Source: Centrapalus pauciflorus (Eukaryota; Streptophyta; Magnoliopsida; Asterales; Asteraceae). From it: DNA of 64,000 nucleotides. Numbering within the stretch: position 1 is the first letter of the stretch; every line of letters begins with the position of its first letter. The stretch is from assembly GCA_020465985.1 (NCBI GenBank), contig JAANYP010001168.1, positions 62,001-126,000 of the forward strand. Reading direction: 5' to 3'. The translations under genes were made by a program, and so were the position numbers. Below, in pieces: positions 11,699 through 23,239 of this stretch. The notes below the pieces were generated by a model that saw nothing but the letters and a program-made list of their open reading frames with translations, ran no database searches and was not told the DNA's origin.

Positions 11699-11982
11699 GC
11701 TTCTATTTGTGCAGGGCAACCACAAGAATCAACATAAGACAAGATGGCATGTGGAAAGTGGCTGCTCTAGGCACATGACAGGAAATTTTAAATGCTTGTC
11801 AAATTTCAAAAGCTTTGAAGGAGGATATGTTGCATTTGGAGGAAACTCCAAAGGAGGTAAGGTGACAGGTAAAGATACTGTCAAAGCAGGTAACATGACC
11901 TCTAATGATATACTGTACGTTGAACAGCTGAAGTATAATTTACAAAGTGTGTCTCAAGTATGTGACAAAAAGAATGTTGTTT
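11637..11982 (+). pseudogene. pol: pol N-terminal fragment, protease only (A2)
   Basis: The pol frame (+1 relative to gag) encodes WHVESGCSRHMTGN, so the catalytic DSG of the other copies reads ESG here. It continues to the QLKYNL..SVSQVCDKKN block and is cut at 11982 by the A3 LTR. The Asp-to-Glu change at the protease active site, together with the truncation, marks a dead copy. Confidence 0.8.
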
Positions 11983-12635
11983 TGTTGGGAAATATTCTTA
12001 GTATGTCAAGCTGTTTGTTAGATTTCTCAAACTGTTAGTAGATTTTCTGTGTAATTACAAAGTTCAAGCTGTTAGTTGAGTAAGTTCGAGCTGCTAGTTC
12101 AAAAGTTCAAGCTGCCAGTGCTCAAGTTCAAGCTGCTCAACAGATAGACTTCAAGCTGCTCAAGAGTTTAATAAACAGAAAGTGCTGAAATTCAGGAAGA
12201 GATTTATATTCGAAGATTCAAGCATATCTACTACCAGAGAAATCAGAGTTTCTTAAGGAAACAAATCAGGAGGATTTATATATAGATAGAATATGTTTTT
12301 CTATTATAAGTCTGCACGTACAAGTTTTGATTCAGTTGTAATTGCTTTCTGATTAAGTTTTCATAAGCCTCTAAGATTGTAAAATCCTAAGAACAGTCTG
12401 TGTTCTTCGTCTAATCAAACAGATTAGAGGTGATTGTAATCAGTGAGTTTGGCAATACAAAAGATTTGATTTTGATTATACTTATGTGTTATTTGTTTTG
12501 AAAGCTTTTCTTAAAACAGTTAAGTGTTATTCCACAAACTTCTTAATTGGACTTTGATTCAATACAAGGTTATTGGTTTCATACTCTGATTGTTTCAAAC
12601 CAGTTAATCTTAGGTAGTGATTTTTGATTCTGACA
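11983..12635 (+). repeat. 5' LTR of A3
   Basis: TGTTGGGAAATA ... GATTCTGACA, followed two bases later by a tRNA-primer site. It contains five or more CAAGCTG(C/T) motifs at 12020-12170 and a TATA-like TTATATATAG near 12275. It differs clearly from the LTRs at 7673 and 38628 in the first 100 bases. Confidence 0.92.
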
Positions 12636-12637
12636 AG

Positions 12638-12650
12638 TGGTATCAGAGCC
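12638..12650 (+). promoter_or_regulatory. Primer-binding site for initiator Met-tRNA (A3)
   Basis: TGGTATCAGAGCC begins two bases after the LTR. It is complementary to the 3' end of plant initiator tRNA-Met, the usual copia primer. Confidence 0.93.
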
Positions 12651-12710
12651 ACAGGTAATTCTTTGTTTTCAAAGTCAGAAGCTTTCTTTTAAAATTTTTA
12701 TATTTCTGCA

Positions 12711-15347
12711 ATGGAATTTGATAATAGCAGTAGTGGATCTGGGCAAGGACTCAAAGTGCCTATGCTCAAACCCACTGAGTTCGAGATGTGGAAACTCAGG
12801 ATTCAACAACACATTCAATTTATTGATTATGCCATATGGGAAGCTATTGAATTTCCTCCTGTAGTTGATCCTGAACTAGATGCTGAGGGAAAGCCCATAA
12901 AAACACCTCCAAAGACTGAACTTGAAAGAAAGGCTAGAATGAATGAAGTGAAAGCTCTTACTCTTTTACAGATAGCCATTTCTAATGCTTATCAACATCA
13001 GTTTAAAAAATTCTATACTGCTCATTCTCTTTGGATTGCTTTAGAGAAAAGATTTGCTGGTAATGCTAGCACTAAAAGGAATCAAAAAGATCTTCTGAAA
13101 CAGTAGTATGAAAACTTTTCTGGTGGCAAGAATGAAAACCTTAATCAAATCTTTGACAGATTTAATAAACTGATAGGTGAAGATGAAGTAAACAGAAGAT
13201 TCCTTAGATCACTTGGTGAAGAGTGGACAGTCTATGCTGCCCAATGGAGAACAAAAGATACTCTTGATGAAATAGAGTTGGATGACCTTTACAACAGTCT
13301 GAGAGTGTTTGAAACTGAGATTGAAAATAAAAAGAAATCCTTTTCATACAATCATAACACTGTTGTGCTTTCATCAGCATTAACTGATAAATCTAACTGT
13401 TGTGATTTCTTTTCAGGTGCTGATGGTAACTATACTGAAGTTCTTTATGAAGCTTTTGTTGCCAATGATGGATTGTTTGCTCTAAATGCTGAAGATTTAG
13501 AACAAATCCATCCAGATGATCTAGAAGAGATGAACTTGAAATGACAGCATGCTATGTTGACTATGAGGGCTAAACGATTTCTGAAAAGAACTGGCAGACC
13601 AAACTTTCAAGCAAGACCAGAAGGCAAACCAGCATTTGATAAATCAAAAGTTGAATGCTTTAAATGTCACAAGCTTGGACACTTTGCCAGAGAATGCAGA
13701 TCCCAAGGTCAACAGCCACCAAGACCCCAGCAAACTAATCAAACTTCATCATCACAAGCACTTGTTTCTCAAGAAGACAATGTGTTTGACTGGAGTGATC
13801 AGACAGAAGAGGAGTTTCAAAATCAAGCTCTTATGGCAGAAACATCTGATTTCACTTCCACTGAACTACCATCTGAGGTAAATGCTAAACTCTGCTCTCA
13901 AACATGCAAAAATATGGTTAAAAAATACAGGGATCATAATGAGAGCATGTGCAAAACTATAGCTAAGATGGAAGAAAGGAGATATGAGTACATGCAGGCC
14001 ATAGAAGTTCTTGAAAAACAGATCAATGACTATAAAGATAATGAGATTCAAATGGGACATGATAGAACATATCATGAGTGGGAGAAAAAGGAACTGAATA
14101 AGAAAATAGAGTCCCTAAATAAGAAATTAGATGATGCTGAACAGAAGGTGTTAGAAGCTAACAAGAAAATAGAATCTGTCAATATAGATTTAGGAAACTT
14201 CAAATTGGCAAATCAAAAGCTGGAACACCTAATGGAAGTTCAATCTAAAGATGGGGTAAAATCTCAGCTCAATCCCAAAGAAGGTATAGGATACAGAGCC
14301 ACTCCACCCCCATACAACAACAAATACATTCATCCCATGAGTGAAGTTGCTGATAGGCTTGTTAATGAACCATTAGATGAGTCTATAACAACTGTAGATC
14401 CTATCCTTGAAAACAGTCCTGAATCTAAAGAAGAACTGATTCCAAATGAAGGTTGTGAGTGTAAAGAAGTTGGGAGAGAACCCAAAACAATGAGTGCACC
14501 TATAGCAACCCCTACCCTCAGTAAGAAAGGAAAAGAGAAGATGAGTGTATGCAATGCTACTCCACATGTTTCTGTACCTTCTAACTGTAACATTGCATCT
14601 TCCTCAAAAGTTAATAAAAGGGGTAAGACTGTTCCAATATGCACATCCCAAAAGCATGGTGTCCAAAAGTTTCCCACACAACAGCAGGTAAGGGGAAATC
14701 AAAGGAACAAGAACCAGTTATGGTCCAACAAAACTGGTTCTCCAATTAAAACAGTCAAAAGATGTTTCCATTGTGGCAGGAAAAATCATTTGGCCAGGCA
14801 TTGTTTGTATAAACCATCTGTTGCAAAACAGACTGTGGTTCAAAAACAGGCATTTGTTCAAAACACAAAGAATTCTAAGGCCAAACCTCCTGTTGCACCA
14901 GTTCCAAAGAAGATAGTTGATCACAGGTTCTTAAAAGTCAACAAAAGGCAGTCTACACACCAAAAACAAGTTTTGGCAAAATCCAAATCAAATTTCAAAC
15001 ATATATGGTGTGTTAAAGGCAAAAACTCAGATCAAACTGTTGATACAAATGTTGAGACTGCTAGGCCTAAAGTTGGAACTGGTAGTGCAAACTCTGAAGC
15101 TGTTAGCACTAAAAACTCAGTTCAAACTGCTAAGCCTAAAACTGGAACTGGCAATGGATCATCTGAGACTGTTAATGAAAAGGTTGGAAAGAACACCTGG
15201 ATACCTCATGTCATAACTAAATATTCTTCACAGAATCCACCAGTGGATCTCACTATGTATAAAAAGTCACAAACAGTGTTTAGTTATGTCAATGCACAAG
15301 GACAACCCAAAACCAACTTGGTTTGGGTTTACTCCACTACTAACTAA
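12711..15347 (+). pseudogene. gag: Sirevirus gag with two zinc knuckles and coiled coil, two nonsense codons (A3)
   Basis: ATG at 12711, 60 bases after the PBS. The reading frame is continuous in register to the TAA at 15345-15347 (878 codons). It is broken by TAG at 13104-13106 and by TGA at 13542-13544, where a Trp codon is expected. Domains in order: a gag core of the UBN2/copia type (about 12711-13540, apparently shortened near 13165); zinc knuckle 1 CFKCHKLGHFAREC at about 13654-13695; a coiled-coil stretch at about 13900-14230; a variable spacer; and zinc knuckle 2 CFHCGRKNHLARHC at about 14761-14802. The length and two-knuckle design fit Sirevirus Gag. The nonsense codons make it non-functional. 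Confidence 0.9.
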
Positions 15348-18300
15348 GCTTTTATTTGTGCAGGGCACCCACAGGTCACAACATAAAACAAGATGGCATT
15401 TAGATAGTGGATGCTCTAGGCACATGACAGGCAATTCTGAATGCTTGTCAAATTTCAAAGGCTTTGAAGGAGGATTTGTTGCATATGGAGGAAATTCCAA
15501 GGGAGGTAAGGTAACAGGTAAAGGTACTGTCAAAGCAGGCAATATGATCTTCAATGATGTTTTGTATGTTGAACAGCTGAAGTACAATTTACTAAGTGTG
15601 TCTCAAGTCTGTGATAAACAAAATATTGTTCTATTCACAGACTCTGAGTGCATTGTTCTTTCAAAAGATTTTAAAATACCTGAAAATCTTGTTTTACTGA
15701 GAACACCAAGAAAGGACAATGTCTACTGTTTGGACATAGATCTTTTATCCAAATCAAGTACTTTAAGCTGTTTGATATCTAAGCATCATCTAATGAGTCT
15801 GCTCTTTGGCACAGAAGGATGTGTCACATGAACTTCAAATCTATGAACGTTTTAGTCAAAAAGAATTTGGTAAGAGGTTTACCACAAAAGGAGTTCATCT
15901 GTGATGATCATTGTGTAGCATGTCTTAAAGGCAAGCAACACAAAACTTCTCATAAGCCCAAAGAAGTAAATTCAATCTCATCTGCTCTTCATCTTATTCA
16001 TATGGATCTCTTTGGTCCAACATCTGTGTTGAGTTTGAATAAAAGAGCTTACTGTTTAGTCTTTGTTGATGATTTCACCAGATTTACATGGGTTTACTTT
16101 CTTAGGACTAAGGATGAAAGTGCTGAGCTAGTCAAATCCTTTATTCTAAAGATAGAAAATTAATCAAACTTAAAAGTTAAGGTGATCAGGTCAGACAATG
16201 GAACTGAGTTTAAAAATCATACCCTAAACAGTTTCTGTGAGTCTAAAGGTATTGCAAGGCAACATAGTGCACCAAGAACACCACAACAAAATGGTGTAGC
16301 TGAAAGAAAGAACAGAACTTTAATTGAGGCTGCTAGAACCATGCTAGCTGATTCCCAACTGCCAATGACCTTTTAGGCAGAGGCAGTCAATACAGCTTGT
16401 TATGTGCTAAATAGGGTTCGAGTTGTTCAATCACAAGGGAAAACTCCATATGAGTTATTCCATCATAGAGTTCCCTCAATAGTCTTTCTAAAGTCTTTTG
16501 GCTATTCATGCACTATTCTTCACACTAAAACTCACTTAGGTAAGTTTGAAAGTAAGGCTGAAGAAGGTTTCTTTGAGGGATACTCTACTCAAAGCAAAGC
16601 CTATAGGGTATATAACAGTGTGTCTAAAACCATTGAAGAAAGTGCCAATGTTGAGTTTAATGAAAACACTGCAAATGTCAAAGGCACTGGTCCTGATTGG
16701 TTGTTTGATTTAGATTCACTAACAAATTCTCTGAGCTTTGTTGAGTATACTGCAGAAACGGATGAAAACAGGGTTGAAGCTGCCAACACAAATTCTCATG
16801 CTGGTCACACAAATATTCAAGCTGTTGGCACAAAGTTTCAGACTGTTGAAGTTTCTGATAAATGGAATGAGTATACTGTTCTACCACTTCTATATTGTGA
16901 CCCACCAAGGGTACTGGATGCTCAACATGATACAAATCTAGATTATGAAGTGCCAATCCCAAGTCCTGAGGTAACAGCTCCATCAAATAGGGAAACAGTC
17001 CCATCTTCTGGTCAAGCTGTTCCTGAAGCAGAACCATCAAGTGGTCCTAAAGGAGATGATACAAATCTAGGAACATCATTTCAGACAGACAGAGAGCCCA
17101 CACTCAGAGTTCACAAGTATCACCCTCTCAATTAGATAATGGGTGATCCATGCACACCTGTACAGATAAGGACAATGGTTCACAAGGAGTCTACTGATGC
17201 TGAATCAGCAGTTCCTGAATTCAATCTAGCTGCCTTTGAACATGCATGGTTCATGTCACAATTAGAACCTAAGAAGGCATCTGAGGCTCTGAAAGATCCA
17301 TATTGGATTGAGGCAATGCAGGAAGAACTACTGCAATTCAAGATTCAGAATGTATGTACTCTAGTTGACTTACCTAGAGGAAAGAGAGCAATTGGTACAA
17401 GATGGGTGTTCAGAAACAAGAAGGATGAGAGACGGATAGTAATCAAGAACAAAGCAAGACTGGTAGCACAAGCATACACTCAAGAAGAAGGAATATATTA
17501 TGATGATGTCTTTGCCCCAGTAGCAAGGATAGAAGCCATCAGACTGTTCCTAGCTTATGCCAGCTTCAAAGGATTTAAAGTGTACCAAATGGATGTGAAA
17601 TCTGCATTCCTGTATGGTACAATCGAAGAAGAAGTCTATGTGTGTCAACCCCCTGGATTTGAGGACTATAAGTATCTAGACAGAGTCTACAAATTAGACA
17701 AAGCCTTCTATGGACTCCACCAAGCCCCAAGAGCATGGTATGACACTTTGTCATCATACCTTCTACAAAATGGATTCAAGAGAGGTACTCTAGACAAAAC
17801 TTTGTTCACAAAGTCCATCAAATCTGAGATTTTGCTTGTTCAGATCTATGTTGATGATATCATCTTTGGATCCACAAATGACAGTCTGTGCAAAGAGTTT
17901 GAGACATTGATGCACAAAAAGTTTCAAATGAGTTCAATGGGAGAACTCACCTTCTTTCTAGGATTGCAGGTCAAGCAGAAGCCCACAGGACTTTTTATAA
18001 GTCAATCAAAGTATGTTAAAGACATTCTTGAAAAGTTTGGTTACAAAGATACTAAAGTTGCTAGTACTCCAATGGACACTCACAAGCAGCTTGATGCAGA
18101 CAAAGATGGAGTAGATGTGGACATTCACCTATACAGATCCTTGATAGGTTCACTAATGTACCTCACATCTTCTAGACCTGATATGATGTTTGTTGTTTGT
18201 GTTTGTGCCAGGTTTCAATGTGCTCCAAAGGACTCACATCTGTTTGCTGTGAAGAGAATTTTTAGATACCTCAAGGGCCAACCTTATTTGGGCCTATGGT

Positions 18301-18791
18301 ATCCTAAAGACTCTCCTCTTGAACTAACAGCCTACTCTGACAGTGGCTATGGAGGGTGCAACATTGACAGAAAATCCACAACTGGTGGATGTCAATATCT
18401 AGGAGCAAGACTGGTCTCTTGGCAGTGCAAAAAGCAAACAACTGCCTCCACCTCATCTACTGAAGCAGAATATGTAGCAGCTGCCAGCTGCTGTTCCCAA
18501 GTGATGTGGATTCAGAATCAACTGAGAGACTATGGTATGAACTTTTTATATACTCCTATTTACATTGAAAACTCAAGTGCCATAAGCATCGTACAAAATC
18601 CAGTGAAATTTCCCAAAACCAAGCATATAGACATTAGATTTCATTTTAATAGAAATTGTAATGAGAAGAAATTAATCCAAGTTACCAAAATTCATACAGA
18701 TGATCAGTTAGCTGATCTATTTACAAAACCATTTGATGTAGGAAGATTCACCTTCCTGGTATCAAATATAGGTATGGTTAATATGGATTAA
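15286..18791 (+). pseudogene. pol: copia pol polyprotein, frameshift plus three nonsense codons (A3)
   Basis: It opens in the +1 frame relative to gag. The protease DSGCSRHMTG lies near 15404-15433. One base is lost near 15780 (frame ends at 15831; the frame from 15819 continues). In-frame stops follow at 16161-16163, 16374-16376 and 17133-17135. The integrase finger and core (HMDLFGPT, SDNGTEFKN, PQQNGVAERKN), RT (YVDDIIFGS near 17848-17874) and RNase H (STEAEYVAAASCCSQ) are all recognisable. In the RNase H domain the DSDYGG of A1 reads DSGYGG here (near 18340), so a conserved Asp is changed. The C-terminus NIGMVNMD matches A1. This is an older, decayed copy. Confidence 0.9.
15337..15363 (+). 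promoter_or_regulatory. gag stop with branch-point-like and acceptor-like sequence (A3)
   Basis: CTACTAAC runs into the TAA gag stop and is followed by CTTTTATTTGTGCAG, with CAG at 15361-15363. Same spacing as in A1 and A2. Confidence 0.5.
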
Positions 18792-19175
18792 TTTGTTTTT
18801 CATCATTTTCTCTTATTTTATGAAGAATATATTTATTTCATATGCTTGATTAAGGGGGAGACACTGTTTTATCAGAATATGCTTAATTTGCAACTAACAG
18901 CTTGAGTCTTTTCTCAAGCTGCTAGTTCATTTCACTCGGACTGTTAGTTGTTTTCACTTGATCTGTCAAAGTGTGCAGGCCGGGTAATTCGGCAATTTCT
19001 TATAAGTGTGTGCGCGGGATTAGATATTTTCGAAATGTCCAAACCTGTAAACGTGTCGGTTTCGTTCAATTATAACTACCAGTTGCAAAAATATCTTCCA
19101 CGATCTTTTCCAAACCTTCTCGCTGAGCGATTCACACACACATCTCTCAAACCCTAAATCACCGTTTGATCGTCA
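18792..19175 (+). other. pol to env-like spacer of A3 with internal polypurine tract
   Basis: Non-coding. AAGGGGGAGA at 18852-18861 equals the tract at the same position in A1. CAAGCTGCTAGTT-type motifs follow at 18895-18950, as in the LTR. The rest resembles a 5' leader of the env-like ORF; no promoter was identified. Confidence 0.65.
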
Positions 19176-20784
19176 ATGGAGTTTGTCAAAGAACATAACT
19201 GTCTCCCTTATTCCCTCAAACACACTGACCTTCAATCATTCCACGTCATGATGGACTTCCTTCGAAGTTCTCATATCCATCATGCCCTCACTGTCAATCC
19301 TACCATCTATGTGTCCCATATAGAGCAGTTCTGGAAATCTGCCTCAGTCAAAACCATCAATGGAGTCACCTCTTTGACATCCACAATCGATGGCAACCCT
19401 ATTTCTGTTACTGAGGAAACCATCCATCAACACTTGCATCTTCAAGATGCCGCAGGTATTTCTGATCTATCCCTTACTGCCTTACATGAAGGACTTTTTG
19501 CAATAGGGTATAGGGGCCCTACTGATTCTATTACTTTCTTTAAAGCACATTTTGCCCCTAAATGGAAATATCTTGTGCATGTTATACAACAGTGTATAAG
19601 CCCTAAAAGAACTGGTTGGTCAGAATTTTCTTCAAATATAGCCACTGCCTTAGTGTGCTTATCAACGGGCCAACAGTTCAAATTTTCAAATATGATTTTC
19701 CAGGGGATGTTAAGGCATCATGCCCTAAAGAATGGGAAATTTTTGATGTATCCAAGGTTTTTGGCTGAAATAATTGCAAGATCTTGCAATAATTTTAATA
19801 TACATAAAAGGATACATGTTTCCCATAGGCACTCTTTACCATCAATAAAAAGACTTTTAAAACCTAGTGCCAATTTTTTGAATGTTGATGTCCCATTGCC
19901 TTCTGCAATGTTGGGCATCAATCCAACAAACAGAGGAGAGGGTCCTGAGCAGGCTCAGCCATCCATCACTGCTTCACCCCCAGGACCCCAACCCACTCCT
20001 CATGATACAAATATTCCATCTGATCCTTCTATCACACCTACATCCCCACTCATACAATACAAACGACAAAGGGTTTCAGGAACTCCTTCCTCCTCAGCCC
20101 TAACACCAGAGCCAAATATCCCTGTGCAGGAGGACACTTCTGCACAGAATACCCAAAGGGAACCCACTGAGGACACTCCCATCCTCAATTTGGAGGTGGC
20201 CATCCCATCAGAGCATGTCCATATGGGGTTTGTGGTGACACTACTGATGTCTCTACACAAGAGGCACAGACCAGTGTCAACATCACTAAGACCACACCCA
20301 TGGCAACAGAGGTTGTGCAAGCACCTTCTGGAAGTCCCTAGTACCAAGAACAAAGGGGCACAGATGTTTCTACTTTTGGAATTCATGCCAGTGATAGATC
20401 TCAAATACCACTATCATTTGATGATCTTAAGGCTAGTCTGCAACTCATGATATTAACGGATCCTCAGCTGAAACTTGTTGTAGCCATATTGGAACATTAC
20501 AAGTCCCTTATTGCTACACACGGGGCACTAATCACATCTATGCAACAGACTATAGCAGCTCAACATCAAAGAATGGATTATTTTCATCAAGGGTTCACCC
20601 TTTGTGGAAATAAAATTATTCAACTTGAGAAGATGGTTCGAACCTTGATTGCAAAGGTTGTAAGTCCTCCTAGCCAAACCAATGCATCCAAAAAGGGGGA
20701 GAATCAGGAGATCCCTACTTCAGTCCAAACTGCTTCAACCTCTGCTCCAACAGTCCCAGATTCTAGGCTAACAGTTCCAACAGC
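19176..20784 (+). pseudogene. Sirevirus env-like ORF, frameshifted and 3' truncated (A3)
   Basis: ATG at 19176 gives MEFVKEHNCLPY, as in A1. The first ~350 codons are a continuous frame containing FLRSSHIHHALTVNPTIY, the IEQFW motif, FKFSNMIFQGMLRHHALK and FLMYPRFLAEIIARSC. A Pro/Ser/Thr-rich stretch then leads to an indel near 20240, so the original frame ends at 20450 with unrelated residues. The A-type sequence resumes from about 20447 (LVVAILEHYKSLIATHGALI, then RMDYFHQGFTLCGNKIIQLE). It is cut at 20784 by the B2 LTR; by comparison with A1 about 1.2 kb of the end is absent. Function unknown; no transmembrane segment is evident. Confidence 0.78.
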
Positions 20785-21436
20785 TGTAAGGTCTACCTAA
20801 CACAGATCTATCTAGATGCGGAACCGTCAATGAGTGCGGAATCCTCGTTAACGGGTAGACGGTAACAACACTCACCAGAAACACGGAGACTATCAACGAG
20901 CTGCACGAGCTACACAAGAACGCACCTACTAGATCTCTCCGAAACAATGCTAACATTGATGATAAACTCGAAATCGCTCTTTGCTTAATCACTCTCGAAT
21001 TCTGCAAAAAGTCTAATAATATTTCGAGTCTATCCCTAATTATAGAGGCTAATTTGAGTCTGTCATAGGCCAAACTCGAATCCGGCCCAAGGCCCATTCG
21101 AGTTTGTCCTCACTGACATTCTCGAATCTGCCTAAGTAAGCATATTCGAATCTGTCTAACTGACCCATTCGAATCTGACCTAGATTCGAATCCTAGTCCT
21201 TAGACATTTCGAATCTACTTTTTCACATAATTAACTTAGTATTGAAACTTATGTTTTTAACTTATGTTTGATTTTATCTTTGATCTTTATGTTTGAACTT
21301 CTTGTAATACGTTACATCAAGTTCAAACATATAATCAACAATAAATATCAAACATATATAAACATATATATCAAACACGTGCTCAACCACACTGTTGGTC
21401 ACTTAGACTGCTATCGTCACACAGGGTGTACCAACA
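20785..21436 (-). repeat. 3' LTR of B2
   Basis: On the minus strand it starts TGTTGGTACACC next to a PPT and ends GGTAGACCTTACA. It contains about ten (A)TTCGA(A/G) motifs at 21000-21215. It is clearly diverged from the LTR at 37953-38597. Confidence 0.88.
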
Positions 21437-21447
21437 GACTCCCCCTT
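21437..21447 (-). promoter_or_regulatory. 3' polypurine tract of B2
   Basis: On the minus strand AAGGGGGAGTC ends directly at the LTR start, as in B1. Confidence 0.85.
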
Positions 21448-21494
21448 GACGATAGCTTCTAATAATTCACACATATGATTAAGTAATTTGTTTA

Positions 21495-22004
21495 TTATTT
21501 ATTCAAACTGCTGCCAGAATACAAACCCTTTTCAACACACACTTTAACTACATTCTCATACTTTCTAGCCTCACCATCCATATGAGTGTCGCTTGAGATC
21601 TTATGAGCATGTAGAATTTGAAGGTCATCTCTAGAAAGGTTTACCAGGTTAAGAGGATCATAGATTCTAAGAATCACCTTTTCTTCAAAATCTTCCATCA
21701 TGGCTTCTCCCGTTTCACTCTCCACATACCACCAGTTTAAGTTTTTCATGACGTTCTGTGGCATTGGCTTGAGCGGCACCTTCCTCAGACATCTCACTGG
21801 TCTGTACTGTATCTTCATCCATGGACGCCCAGTTAGAGGATCAATTCTAGAATGATCCATTACTCGCTTTCCTATCCTTGGATTAAGGCGCTCAAACTTC
21901 CTCGACCTTCCTTCTTTTCTTATGATTTTTGCAATTATATTAGCGTAAGGGTCGTTGCCGATATTGATTAGTTCTTTCCAAGCTAACGCTTTGTTAGGCA
22001 CAAA
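21495..22004 (-). pseudogene. C-terminal part of B2 env-like protein
   Basis: About 168 residues (LAWKELINIGNDPYANIIAK ... CVEKGLYSGSSLNK) align without gaps to the C-terminus of the B1 env-like ORF. The apparent GTG start at 22001 is not real: the frame is cut there by element C, and the N-terminal part continues beyond the N gap at 26448-28836. The basic domain (KRVMDHSRIDPLTGRPW and following) is the best-conserved part of the B-family third ORF. Confidence 0.82.
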
Positions 22005-22058
22005 AAGGCCTCAGTCAAACCTGTTCTACATCTGAGGGGGAGATTTTATAATCAAACC

Positions 22059-23126
22059 TGTTGATGCATTTGAAGGTTGAATTTAAGGCCTGTTATATGC
22101 CTTATTGAAACCTGAAAATGATTTGCAATATCAGTCTAAAGCTGTTCTATATGTTGCATGTGTTGCAACTTAGACAGTTTGTCCAAGCTGCTCTGACTGC
22201 TGAACAGGCTGGACATAAACTGTCTACGCTGCTCTACACTGTTGAGCAGCTTGGGCGTTTTAAAGTGTTCTGTTCTTTATGAACAGAACCTGTTCTTTGT
22301 GAACAGGCTAAACACTTTATGGAATTTGTTTCCAAGTCATCATGTATTGTTTTTGACTTCAAGATCAGTTTACAAAGTCGAAGACAAAGTGGAAAACAGA
22401 ACTGCTCAGCCTGCCCACGCTGTTCTGTAACATGAAGACAAAAGGATATTTGAAAAAGGGTGACAGACCTTTTTCTTATATCAAAATAGGCCTTTACAAG
22501 GAAGAAAGACGCAAAGTTGACATTCCTAAATTAGTTAAAGGCAATGGCAACAGTAGACAAAGTAAAAAGACAAAAGTTCTGCACATGTGAAGACAAGTCT
22601 GCTTTTCAGAAAAGTGCAGAAAAGGTTATGTTGTCTTTTCAACAAGACTTTTCCTTTTCATTCTGTCCAATGAAGATGTTTCTCTGAGATCCTCTAAGTG
22701 AGTATAAAAGGAAGCTTCTAAGGTCAGAAAGAAGTGGAAAAAAAAGCTAAGTGCTTAAACCAAGAGTGAACGTGCAAGTGTGATATTCATGCATGCAAGT
22801 CTTCTGTAAATCAGCATCTGTGTGTCAAAGCTGTTTTACCTAAGCTGTTCCTTAAGTCTTGTAAACACAGTGAGTGCTTCTTAGTGAGTGTATTCATTGT
22901 ATAACTAGTTCGAGTCTGTCTTAGACTAAGTAAGGCATACTGTTGTATCTGTCAATCTATCAGCTTGAACTATTCCGCATTCAAGATTGGTTTTGTAATT
23001 AACAAATTTGTTGATATACATACAAACATTGAGAAAAGATTGTGTAGGTTTGTAAATGGCTTGCTGTATTCACCCCCCTCTAACAACTTATAACTATATA
23101 CTGTTGGGAACCTATCGGGAACCTAC
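22059..23126 (+). repeat. Putative 5' LTR of element C
   Basis: Proposed from TGTTGATGCATTTG at the left to ACCTACA at the right, followed by a PBS-like sequence. It holds a TATA-like GTATAAAAGG at about 22704 and several CTGCTC / AGCAGC motifs at 22185-22260. With only one copy visible, the ends rest on motif recognition alone. Confidence 0.5.
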
Positions 23127-23129
23127 AAA

Positions 23130-23141
23130 TGGTACAGGAGC
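23130..23141 (+). promoter_or_regulatory. Degenerate tRNA-Met primer-binding site (element C)
   Basis: TGGTACAGGAGC resembles TGGTATCAGAGC with two or three differences and lies four bases after the proposed LTR end. Confidence 0.45.
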
Positions 23142-23239
23142 AGTTTTAGAGTGTGTGTCATTTCTAGATCTCTCATTCTCCCAAGTTTCCATGGACAACA
23201 GTGGCTGCAAATTCTTCTTCGCTATGAAAGGGCTCTATG

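Larger units (their letters stand above)
10841..11982 (+). mobile_element. A-family fragment A2 (gag spacer to protease)
   Basis: This is a 1.1-kb stretch of A-family internal DNA between the B1 LTR and the A3 5' LTR. It aligns with A3 14530-15610. Neither LTR of A2 can be assigned in the window. The downstream pol that should resume after A3 is absent, so A2 has lost its right part here. Confidence 0.82.
11983..20784 (+). mobile_element. Sirevirus A3: 5' LTR, PBS, gag, pol, most of env-like ORF
   Basis: This is an almost complete element in canonical order. Its right end is cut by the B2 LTR at 20785. The A-type tail at 38598-39296 is in the right place and orientation to be its 3' end, but that LTR is more like the A1 LTR than the A3 5' LTR. 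The five bases left of 11983 (TGTTT) also differ from those right of 39296 (GTTAA). Confidence 0.88.

Noticed and set aside
21268..21462. 64-residue plus-strand ORF
   Set aside because: It lies antisense within the B2 LTR and PPT.
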